In this document: positions 1 through 4,867 of the stretch, piece by piece | Layout of the letters: each line of letters begins with the position of its first letter | How positions within the stretch are numbered: position 1 is the stretch's first letter | Source of the DNA: Sulfurimonas sp. | GTDB taxonomy: Bacteria; Campylobacterota; Campylobacteria; Campylobacterales; Sulfurimonadaceae | Reading direction: 5' to 3' | Assembly (NCBI GenBank): GCA_015663215.1 | Contig: DQSP01000162.1 | Location: 1 to 8,801, forward strand | DNA length: 8,801 nt | The notes under the pieces: generated by a model | Databases searched by the model: none | What the model saw: only the letters and a program-made list of their open reading frames with translations | Told to the model about the DNA's origin: nothing | Made by a program: the position numbers and the translations under genes

Positions 1-798
1 AAGGGAGTTGTACCTGAATATAGAGCGACTTATGAAGATTTCGAGTTTGTGGACATAACTATACAAAACTACTATGCTTTAAAAAATCAACTCTCAACAG
101 ATGAACTTAAAAACTTAAGAGATGAAAACTCTCAGCAAATCGTAATTGAGATAGTACATCGCGTAGTAGATTCACTCAAAAAAGCAAGATATCGCTTGCA
201 AAACAAGCAGATAAAAGAGTACCTCAACTACTTTCAAGTTATCACTCCTATGAAAGGTGGCATACTTGGAAGTACAAATCTAAACAAGGTTTTACAAGAG
301 TACTTTAACCCAAACCCTAAAAAATGTGTCAAACGCGGAGGTTTAGAGTTTCGTTTGATGGATAAAGTTGTTCATACTAAAAATGAAAATATGACCAGCT
401 GGAGTGGTGATGGTTTTAAGATGGGTGAGGACTCAAATCAGCGTCGTATTTTCAATGGTATGAGTGGACTTCTTTTTAAGATAGAAGAGGATGATGAACA
501 GTTGTTCGTTTTCTTTCCAAATGAAGATGTGGTAGTGGTTTATGAGTATGAAGAACTAAAATCTCACTTGATGCTCTCTTATGCTTTGACTATCCATAAA
601 GTTCAAGGAATGGAGTATGATATAGTCGTAATTCCTATGACTTTTACACATTTTATAATGCATAATACTAAACTCATCTATACAGCTATTACTCGTGCAA
701 AACATAAGTGTATCTTAGTGGGTGAAAGTGCTGCATTTGAGAGTGGGTGTCGAAAGTTTGAATCAACACGGAGAGATACCGTGTTGTTAGAGTTGTAA
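1..798 (+). CDS. RecD-like SF1 DNA helicase, C-terminal part (5' end outside window)
   Basis: The frame is open from base 1 (first residues KGVVPEYRATYEDF) to TAA at 796-798, giving 265 visible residues. The in-frame GTG at 49 is internal, not the start. Near residues 80-100 is ITPMKGGILGSTNLNKVLQ, which matches the 'sPmkrG..Gt..LN..LQ' signature of RecD/RecD2 helicases. DKVVHT and RRIFNG fit the later 'gDkVm...Nyd...vfNGd.G' block. The end carries two helicase motifs of the UvrD_C_2 type: motif V-like ALTIHKVQGMEYD and motif VI-like LIYTAITRAKH with the arginine finger. Walker A and B would lie upstream of the window. Family members are ATP-driven 5'-3' helicases or AAA proteins of uncertain role; RecBC partners cannot be judged here. 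The stop lies one base from the stop of the convergent HicA-like gene, and a hairpin sits in the last codons. The family call is firm, the specific role is not. Confidence 0.88.
   Translation, partial: KGVVPEYRATYEDFEFVDITIQNYYALKNQLSTDELKNLRDENSQQIVIEIVHRVVDSLKKARYRLQNKQIKEYLNYFQVITPMKGGILGSTNLNKVLQEYFNPNPKKCVKRGGLEFRLMDKVVHTKNENMTSWSGDGFKMGEDSNQRRIFNGMSGLLFKIEEDDEQLFVFFPNEDVVVVYEYEELKSHLMLSYALTIHKVQGMEYDIVVIPMTFTHFIMHNTKLIYTAITRAKHKCILVGESAAFESGCRKFESTRRDTVLLEL
764..786. terminator. 8-bp hairpin between convergent genes, embedded in the helicase 3' end
   Basis: CAACACGG (764-771) and CCGTGTTG (779-786) form a perfect 8-bp stem with a 7-base loop. For the leftward HicA-like gene it sits 14 bases past the stop codon, where an intrinsic terminator would be expected. 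For the rightward helicase it lies inside the last codons. Only a weak T-rich stretch (TTAGAGTT) follows on the plus strand and none on the minus strand. Terminator function is inferred; the dyad itself is seen. Confidence 0.4.
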
Positions 799-799
799 G

Positions 800-1057
800 C
801 TAAAGTTTATCTCTTGTCAGCCCGACTTCTTCGAGAAAATGTCGTAGTTTTACGATAGCATCTTTTGATAACTCATTTCTATGTGAAAGAGTTAAAGAGT
901 GCTCTTTTCCATTAAGGTGAATTATTGCACGATGCTGCTTATTCATATCTACTTTCGCACCATAATGTTCAAGTGCATGAATTAACTTTGTTGTGTCTAT
1001 ATTTCCTGAGAGTGGATGTTCGTACAGTTTCTCTATTTTTACTTTGTGTTTACTCAT
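800..1057 (-). CDS. HicA-like small protein, no HicB partner visible
   Basis: This 85-residue protein has the layout of the HicA-like family (dsRBD-like alpha-beta fold). An N-terminal helix carries the 'KLYEHPLSGNIDTTKLIHALEHYGA' type motif. A beta hairpin follows around residues 38-58 (HRAIIHLNGKEHSLTLSH), then a C-terminal helix ending LRHFLEEVGL. True HicA toxins cleave mRNA with a histidine in a G-S-H strand. Here the nearest match is Q41-H42 followed by R-A-I-I, so RNase activity is uncertain. Start: ATG at 1057 with an AAGGAA ribosome site 7 bases upstream. No HicB-type antitoxin lies on either side; the gene upstream on this strand is an unrelated lipoprotein 93 bases away. An 11-bp inverted repeat precedes the ribosome site. 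It could be a domesticated RNA-binding protein rather than a toxin. Family assignment moderate, function unproven. Confidence 0.65.
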   Translation of the reverse strand: MSKHKVKIEKLYEHPLSGNIDTTKLIHALEHYGAKVDMNKQHRAIIHLNGKEHSLTLSHRNELSKDAIVKLRHFLEEVGLTRDKL

Positions 1058-1076
1058 TTTATTATTCCTTGATAGT

Positions 1077-1106
1077 TTAATAGTAAGATAAGCAGCTTAC
1101 TATTAA
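1077..1106. repeat. Perfect 11-bp inverted repeat upstream of the HicA-like gene
   Basis: TTAATAGTAAG (1077-1087) and CTTACTATTAA (1096-1106) pair perfectly around an 8-base loop, ATAAGCAG. The right-hand neighbour on the minus strand is the AAGGAA ribosome site at 1064-1070, so the dyad lies in the 5' leader or promoter region of the HicA-like gene and 45 bases past the lipoprotein stop. No T-run follows on either strand, which argues against a simple intrinsic terminator. It could be an operator or an RNA element; neither is shown. Confidence 0.55.
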
Positions 1107-1111
1107 TTATC

Positions 1112-1132
1112 CTCCTTTTATGATTAAAGGAG
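1112..1132. terminator. Weak hairpin downstream of the lipoprotein gene
   Basis: CTCCTTT (1112-1118) pairs with AAAGGAG (1126-1132) around a 7-base loop, 18 bases past the lipoprotein stop on the minus strand. No uridine run follows (GATAATTAATAG on the minus strand), so terminator activity is doubtful. It may instead stabilise the 3' end. Confidence 0.25.
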
Positions 1133-1150
1133 CTTTAATTCAAGGAAAGA

Positions 1151-1654
1151 CTACTTAGCTTCGATGATTTCCTGAAGTTCTTTGTCTGTACTGATAGTTG
1201 TTATTTTAACAATAGCTCCATCTGTAATGTAAGCAACAACGATTTTCTCAACATTCATATCTTTTCTAAATGGAGCAGCTACTGCTTTGTCATTTAAAAG
1301 TAAAACAGTGTGTTTAAAATCTTTAAGTCCTGGAAGTATAAAAAGACTTTTGATGATTGAAGGGGCTGCACTTACATCTGCGATGAATTCAGCATTGTTA
1401 TCTTGTAAATAAGTAGCTGATTGTGTTACGAAAAAGTCATTACAAGTATGTGCAGATGCTTTATCAAAAGCGAAAATCACTTTAGTCGTAGTACCTTTAA
1501 GTGTATGCTCTTTTTCAAACTGATCTTGAAGTGTTAAACCACTAAGACTCGCACCTACTATTAGCTTTGCTTCAACATTTTGAGCTACTTCTTCTTTTGC
1601 ACCACATGCTGAGATGAGAAGTGCTAGTGTTAGTGCTGTTATGATTTTTATCAT
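1151..1654 (-). CDS. Lipoprotein, possible thioredoxin-like fold, function unknown
   Basis: The 167-residue protein starts with a lipoprotein signal: K3, a hydrophobic stretch at residues 4-15 and the lipobox L13-I-S-A-C17. Cleavage before C17 would give a lipidated envelope protein. After a short acidic linker comes LSGLTLQDQFEKEHTL (about residues 37-52), resembling the 'l.DQfgkphtL' opening of peroxiredoxin/thioredoxin-like proteins. A central strand TTKVIFAFDK (56-65) and FKHTVLLLNDK (113-123) could be the core strands. No CxxC is present, and C71 is the only cysteine in the mature domain, so classical redox chemistry is unlikely. The fold is inferred from pattern only. ATG at 1654 has an AAGGA site 7 bases upstream. 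It is divergent from ppiC across 94 bases. I do not recognise a named family. Confidence 0.7.
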   Translation of the reverse strand: MIKIITALTLALLISACGAKEEVAQNVEAKLIVGASLSGLTLQDQFEKEHTLKGTTTKVIFAFDKASAHTCNDFFVTQSATYLQDNNAEFIADVSAAPSIIKSLFILPGLKDFKHTVLLLNDKAVAAPFRKDMNVEKIVVAYITDGAIVKITTISTDKELQEIIEAK

Positions 1655-1681
1655 TATTTAATCCTTTTTTAATATTGCGTA

Positions 1682-1687
1682 ATGATA
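1682..1687 (-). promoter_or_regulatory. Candidate -10 box for the lipoprotein gene
   Basis: TATCAT on the minus strand is preceded by TTGTG, about 30 bases before the lipoprotein ATG. A transcript would start near 1675 and include the AAGGA site. No clear -35 box is seen, as is usual for Campylobacterota sigma-70 promoters. Confidence 0.35.
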
Positions 1688-1715
1688 CACAAGATAGTTT
1701 ATATTAACTCTAGTG

Positions 1716-1721
1716 TATAAT
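1716..1721 (+). promoter_or_regulatory. Candidate -10 box for ppiC
   Basis: A perfect TATAAT hexamer lies 27 bases before the ppiC ATG. Transcription would begin near 1728, leaving a leader of about 20 bases that contains the AAGGAA site at 1738-1743. The upstream DNA is A/T-rich with no convincing -35 box. Confidence 0.55.
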
Positions 1722-1748
1722 TGCAAAAATAATATTTAAGGAATTAAA

Positions 1749-2027
1749 ATGGCATGGGCAACAGCAAGACATATACTCGTAGATAGTGAAGAAAAATGTA
1801 GTCAATTAAAAGCAGAGATAGAGGGTGGCATAGACTTTGGTGATGCTGCAAAAACAAACTCAACTTGTCCTTCATCAGCACAAGGTGGTGATTTAGGTAA
1901 ATTTGGACCAGGACAGATGGTTCCTGAGTTTGATAAAGTGGTCTTTAATGCTGATGTTGGTGTTGTGTACGGACCAGTTAAAACTCAGTTTGGTTACCAC
2001 TTACTAGAGGTTACTGGGAGAGGATAA
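1749..2027 (+). CDS. ppiC: Parvulin-type peptidyl-prolyl cis-trans isomerase (PpiC-like)
   Basis: The 92-residue protein is a single stand-alone rotamase domain, close to the length of E. coli PpiC (Par10). Visible family motifs are ARHILV (residues 6-11), the helix SQLKAEIEGGIDF, the GGDLGKFGPGQMVPEFD block (46-62) and the C-terminal VKTQFGYHLLEV (77-88). The active-site set H8, C40, M57, F61, F81 and H84 is all present. There is no signal peptide or membrane segment, so it should act in the cytoplasm, unlike SurA, PrsA or PEB4-type periplasmic parvulins. ATG at 1749 follows AAGGAA by 5 bases. It is apparently monocistronic, with its own -10 box, and converges on miaA with a 17-base overlap. 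The enzyme isomerises X-Pro bonds; its client proteins cannot be told from the sequence. Confidence 0.93.
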   Translation: MAWATARHILVDSEEKCSQLKAEIEGGIDFGDAAKTNSTCPSSAQGGDLGKFGPGQMVPEFDKVVFNADVGVVYGPVKTQFGYHLLEVTGRG

Positions 2028-2032
2028 CCTCT
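2006..2032. terminator. 8-bp dyad holding the stop codons of both ppiC and miaA
   Basis: AGAGGTTA (2006-2013) pairs with TAACCTCT (2025-2032) around an 11-base loop. The ppiC TAA (2025-2027) begins the right arm, and the miaA stop (complement of 2011-2013) ends the left arm. On the plus strand the stem is followed by TCTATTTCC, a weak T-rich tail. It may act as a shared terminator or 3'-end stabiliser; that role is inferred. Confidence 0.4.
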
Positions 2033-2898
2033 TCTATTTCCTCTAAGGGAGCACTTACAAGCCCTTCAAACTGTGTTTTATTAAAGGTTTGTTGGCGTTT
2101 AGCGAGTTGGGCTGTGTGAATAGATATAAGCTCAAGCATCTCGCTCTTCTCAATTTTTCCATCTAAAAAATCCAAAACTTCAACAATCCCAATACTTTTC
2201 ATCGCATGAGGCAAACGCGAGTACTTATGTTCTAAAGCACACACTTCATCTATCAGACCCATCTCTAGCATTTTTTCACTGCGTTTTTGGATTCTTTGGC
2301 GAATAAGTTCACGAGAAACATCTATGTTATAAATCGGCATTTTTTCTATAACAGGTTGAGGTGGATTTTTGACAAACCACTCAGTTGGTGTAAGTCCTGA
2401 TGCTTCATAGATAAGTAGAGCTTTCTCGATTCTGTAACTGTCATTTTTATCTATATTTTTCATATACAAAGCATCTTTTTGAAGTAGAAGTTTATAGGAT
2501 GCAGGTAAATCTTTTAAAAGTTTACTAACTTTACTTTTTATTTCTTGTGTTATCTCTGGCAAACTAGAGAGTCCTTGCATCAAAGACTTCAAATAAAAAG
2601 AGGTGCCACCAACTATTATTAAGTTTTTACCATCTTCTTTACATTGTTTCACCACATCTTTATAGAGTGAGATAAAGATGTCGACACTAAAGTATGCATC
2701 AGGATCTAAAACATTTATACCAAAATGCTTTACAGTTTCTAGTTCTTCTTTTGAAGGTTTTGCGGAGACTACATCTATCTCTTTATAAATGCTAAGAGAG
2801 TCTATGGAGAGTATATAAGCATTAGTTTTAAGAGCGATTTTTATAGCCAAATCACTCTTTCCTGAGGCAGTTGGTCCAATGATTGCTAGTTGATTCAT
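2011..2898 (-). CDS. miaA: tRNA dimethylallyltransferase (MiaA)
   Basis: MiaA transfers a dimethylallyl group from dimethylallyl diphosphate to N6 of A37 in tRNAs reading UNN codons, the first step towards ms2i6A. The 295-residue length is normal. The P-loop GPTASGKS is at residues 8-15. The tRNA-binding DSLSIYKEIDVVSAKP block is at 33-48; most families read DSxQVYRxxDIGTAKP, so this is a diverged version. LDPDAYFSV is at 64-72, IVGGTSFYLKSL at 95-106 and the C-terminal QLAKRQQTFNK at 264-274. The start at 2898 must be right because the P-loop follows within seven residues, yet no Shine-Dalgarno sequence precedes it. Instead an extended -10 box lies just upstream, pointing to a leaderless mRNA. 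The 3' end overlaps ppiC by 17 bases in convergent orientation. It is divergent from mqnP across 68 bases. Confidence 0.96.
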   Translation of the reverse strand: MNQLAIIGPTASGKSDLAIKIALKTNAYILSIDSLSIYKEIDVVSAKPSKEELETVKHFGINVLDPDAYFSVDIFISLYKDVVKQCKEDGKNLIIVGGTSFYLKSLMQGLSSLPEITQEIKSKVSKLLKDLPASYKLLLQKDALYMKNIDKNDSYRIEKALLIYEASGLTPTEWFVKNPPQPVIEKMPIYNIDVSRELIRQRIQKRSEKMLEMGLIDEVCALEHKYSRLPHAMKSIGIVEVLDFLDGKIEKSEMLELISIHTAQLAKRQQTFNKTQFEGLVSAPLEEIEEVILSQ

Positions 2899-2904
2899 AG
2901 TGAA

Positions 2905-2913
2905 ATTATATCA
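2905..2913 (-). promoter_or_regulatory. Extended -10 box of miaA predicting a leaderless transcript
   Basis: The minus strand reads TGATATAAT, a complete extended -10 element (TGn plus TATAAT at 2910-2905), followed by TTCACT and then the miaA ATG. Start-site spacing of about 7 bases places the first transcribed base on, or within a base of, the A of the ATG. No ribosome site fits in the remaining space. Confidence 0.6.
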
Positions 2914-2931
2914 TTTTAAAGCTCTTTTAGA

Positions 2932-2937
2932 TAAAAT
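2932..2937 (+). promoter_or_regulatory. Candidate -10 box for the mqnP-to-bcp operon
   Basis: TAAAAT, preceded by TTTTAGA, would start transcription near 2944 and leave a leader of about 23 bases containing the AAAGGG site. It lies back to back with the miaA -10 box, with only 21 bases between the two hexamers. TATAAA at 2948-2953 is an alternative but would nearly overlap the ribosome site. Confidence 0.4.
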
Positions 2938-2953
2938 AACTAATAATTATAAA

Positions 2954-2959
2954 AAAGGG
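2954..2959 (+). promoter_or_regulatory. Ribosome binding site fixing the TTG start of mqnP
   Basis: AAAGGG lies 7 bases before TTG at 2967. An in-frame TAA at 2937-2939 limits upstream extension and no ATG or GTG lies between, so TTG is the best start. The resulting N-terminus (MQRVIQKVKDFNELVMFKHS) fits MqnP/UbiA homologues of this phylum. Confidence 0.6.
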
Positions 2960-2966
2960 TAAAATA

Positions 2967-3827
2967 TTGCAAAGAGTTATACAAAAAGTGAAAGATTTTA
3001 ACGAGTTAGTGATGTTTAAACACTCTATTTTCTCTCTCCCTTTTATCTTTATCGCTATGGTTGTAGCAGCTGATGGTTGGTTTGGTTTTTGGCTTCTATT
3101 TATGGGAGTTTTAGCAGCACTCTCAGCTCGTAACTTTGCTATGGGTGTGAACCGTTATGCTGATCGTGATGTAGATGCAGCAAATCCTAGAACACAAGAT
3201 AGACCAAATGTAGATGGGCGTTTAGATACTACGAGTATTTTGATATTTATCACGGTTAACTTTTTCATCTTTATCGCAGTAGCATATATGATAAATTCTC
3301 TCGCGTTTGCACTGAGTATTCCTATTCTTTTAGTACTTGGGTCTTACTCTTATTTTAAACGGTTTTCTTCTTTAGCTCACATTGTCTTAGGGATTTCTCT
3401 TGGTTTAGCACCTATTGCAGGGGTAGTAGCTGTGAGTGACACTATAACTCTTTGGTCAGTTCTTTTAAGCCTTGGTGTTATTTTCTGGGTAGCTGGTTTT
3501 GATTTACTCTACTCACTTCAAGATATGGACTTCGATAAAGAAAAAGGTCTGCATTCTATTCCTAGTATCTATGGCTCAAACGCGACTCTATTTATCTCAG
3601 CTATTTTTCATGCCTTGAGTGTTCTTTTTTGGATTCTGTTTGTTTGGTCGGCAGGACTTGGATTTTTTGCATTTGTGGCCGCGTTTGGAAGTGGAGTTGT
3701 GCTTGGCTATGAGCAAAAACTAGTGCGTCGTGATTTTACTCAAATAGATCGTGCTTTTTTCACCGTCAATGGTTATTTAGGTATTGCATTTTTTATTTTA
3801 ATTGTTTTAGATAGGATTGTATCATGA
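2967..3827 (+). CDS. mqnP: UbiA-family prenyltransferase of menaquinone synthesis (MqnP)
   Basis: This is an integral membrane aromatic prenyltransferase of 286 residues with about eight or nine hydrophobic segments. Both Mg-diphosphate binding motifs are present: N62-xxx-D66-xxx-D70 in VNRYADRDVDAANPRTQDRP, and Y182-xxx-D186-xxx-D190 in DLLYSLQDMDFDKEKG. LGLAPIAG (145-152) is also typical. In Campylobacterota, which make menaquinone by the futalosine route and lack ubiquinone, this UbiA homologue is the MqnP enzyme that attaches the polyprenyl chain. Older annotations call it UbiA/4-hydroxybenzoate octaprenyltransferase. The product assignment thus depends on lineage. Translation starts at TTG, which may lower its output. 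The TGA overlaps the ATG of the next gene by 4 bases (ATGA), suggesting translational coupling and marking it as the first gene of the long rightward operon. Confidence 0.88.
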   Translation: MQRVIQKVKDFNELVMFKHSIFSLPFIFIAMVVAADGWFGFWLLFMGVLAALSARNFAMGVNRYADRDVDAANPRTQDRPNVDGRLDTTSILIFITVNFFIFIAVAYMINSLAFALSIPILLVLGSYSYFKRFSSLAHIVLGISLGLAPIAGVVAVSDTITLWSVLLSLGVIFWVAGFDLLYSLQDMDFDKEKGLHSIPSIYGSNATLFISAIFHALSVLFWILFVWSAGLGFFAFVAAFGSGVVLGYEQKLVRRDFTQIDRAFFTVNGYLGIAFFILIVLDRIVS

Positions 3828-4345
3828 GTACACCGCGTTTAGTAAAAGCTCCCATTAGCATCTGTTTTAGTGAAGCTTCTTTAAACAAAGAAGTATATGA
3901 GAGAGAGTATCAGCAGTTAAGTGAGTCAGATGAAGACCCTATAAGTCAGTGGCTAAAACTTGCAAAAGCAAAAGGGGACACACGAGAAACAGACCCTATA
4001 CTTTTAGAACTAGTAGTTGAGTTACATAGAAAGATAGACTCGCTTGAGATGTTTTTAAAAGACGAGGTGCCTTCTCGTGTTTCACTTGTTTGTGCATCTG
4101 CCATTGAGTCTATAGGCTTTGAGTATTTTAAGATGGAAGATGAGATTTTACAAGAAAAAACACTTTACTATGGTCGCATAGAGATGCCTATATATCCTAA
4201 GCATGATGTTGGTGTGTTCTTTGAAGCACAAAGCAGCACCTTAGCAAAAATAATTAAGATGCACGATAGAGATGAAAAAGAGTGGAATGCCTACATGACA
4301 GCAAGAGAAAGAGTCTTAATCCGAGAATCAAGAGAGAAGAGATAA
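3824..4345 (+). CDS. Conserved hypothetical protein with PilZ-like C-terminal domain
   Basis: The 173-residue soluble protein has no signal peptide or membrane segment. The N-terminal half is charged and helical (EREYQQLSESDEDPISQWLKLAKAKGD), with TDPILLELVVELHRKIDSLEMFLKDE around residues 56-81. That 'llEl..ElhrKiD.Le..l' helix commonly precedes PilZ-like domains. The remainder (about 84-165) looks like a beta-barrel, ending in DEKEWNAYMTARERVLIRESREKR, similar to the last helix of such proteins. Neither c-di-GMP motif is intact: no RxxxR is seen ahead of the barrel, and the D/NxSxxG position reads CASAIESIGF. If it is PilZ-derived it probably does not bind c-di-GMP canonically. Start ATG overlaps the mqnP stop by 4 bases; its TAA overlaps the next ATG by one (TAATG). 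The gene is real; the domain call is pattern-based. Confidence 0.72.
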   Translation: MSTPRLVKAPISICFSEASLNKEVYEREYQQLSESDEDPISQWLKLAKAKGDTRETDPILLELVVELHRKIDSLEMFLKDEVPSRVSLVCASAIESIGFEYFKMEDEILQEKTLYYGRIEMPIYPKHDVGVFFEAQSSTLAKIIKMHDRDEKEWNAYMTARERVLIRESREKR

Positions 4346-4863
4346 TGCAATACTTACAATTTAACATAGAGTACATAGTTGTTGCTATGGCTGGAATCAT
4401 CCTTTATTTGCTTTATTATGTCTATGCAAAAGATGCGAGTTATACAAAGAACATTCGCTCTGTTGCTTCTGTTGTGGAAGAGATGAATCGTGAACTTTTT
4501 TATCTTAAAAAGAATCTAACAGAGACACAGAGTAGCATAAAAGAGAACTCACAGCGAATGAATGATGAGTCTATCTATGAAGAGATAGAACGCAGTGTTT
4601 ACGATATGGTGCAGCCTTTAAGCTTAGGACTCAAACAACTTCAAGATAATTTAAACGCCATTGATGCAGAAATAGCAAACCGTATAGCTCACTTAGAGAG
4701 TGGTGTAAAACAGATAAGTATTCCTACTTCAGTTCATGGAAATGATGATGAAAAGATACTCTCTCTCTTTAAGCAGGGTGTATCAATTGAAACTATATCT
4801 AAAGAACTTCATATATCTCAGCCAGAGGTTGAGTTCGTTTTAAAAATAAACAAAATAAAGTAA
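4345..4863 (+). CDS. Bitopic membrane protein with coiled coil and C-terminal HTH, unknown function
   Basis: Start chosen at ATG 4345, giving 172 residues. An in-frame ATG at 4282 would add 21 residues read out of frame through the upstream gene and is unlikely. The N-terminus is uncharged to acidic. One membrane helix spans residues 11-28 (IVVAMAGIILYLLYYVYA), followed by K29, K35 and R38, so the positive-inside rule predicts N-outside, C-inside. Residues 40-122 are heptad-like and charged, a probable coiled coil. Residues 135-168 (KILSLFKQGVSIETISKELHISQPEVEFVLKI) form a helix-turn-helix like the C-terminal module of DUF2802/DUF6115 and SwrB-type proteins ('yk.GkSieeIAkeL.i..gEVelil'). It is joined to its neighbours by TAATG upstream and a 4-base gap before ftsW. 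The layout recalls the topology of ZipA or EzrA, but I see no homology to them. Confidence 0.8.
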   Translation: MQYLQFNIEYIVVAMAGIILYLLYYVYAKDASYTKNIRSVASVVEEMNRELFYLKKNLTETQSSIKENSQRMNDESIYEEIERSVYDMVQPLSLGLKQLQDNLNAIDAEIANRIAHLESGVKQISIPTSVHGNDDEKILSLFKQGVSIETISKELHISQPEVEFVLKINKIK

Positions 4864-4867
4864 AAAG

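Noticed and set aside
49..798. Helicase fragment read as a complete 249-residue gene starting at GTG 49
   Set aside because: The frame is open to base 1 and the upstream residues continue the helicase; the missing P-loop shows that the true start lies outside the window.
1107..1118. Consensus AAGGAGG ribosome site on the minus strand with no known gene after it
   Set aside because: No ATG, GTG or TTG follows at a useful distance, and the frame downstream meets stops at once. It is more likely part of the weak hairpin at 1112-1132.
4282..4344. Upstream ATG at 4282 as the start of the membrane/HTH protein
   Set aside because: It would add 21 charged residues overlapping the previous gene. ATG at 4345 sits at a TAATG junction and places the membrane helix near the N-terminus.
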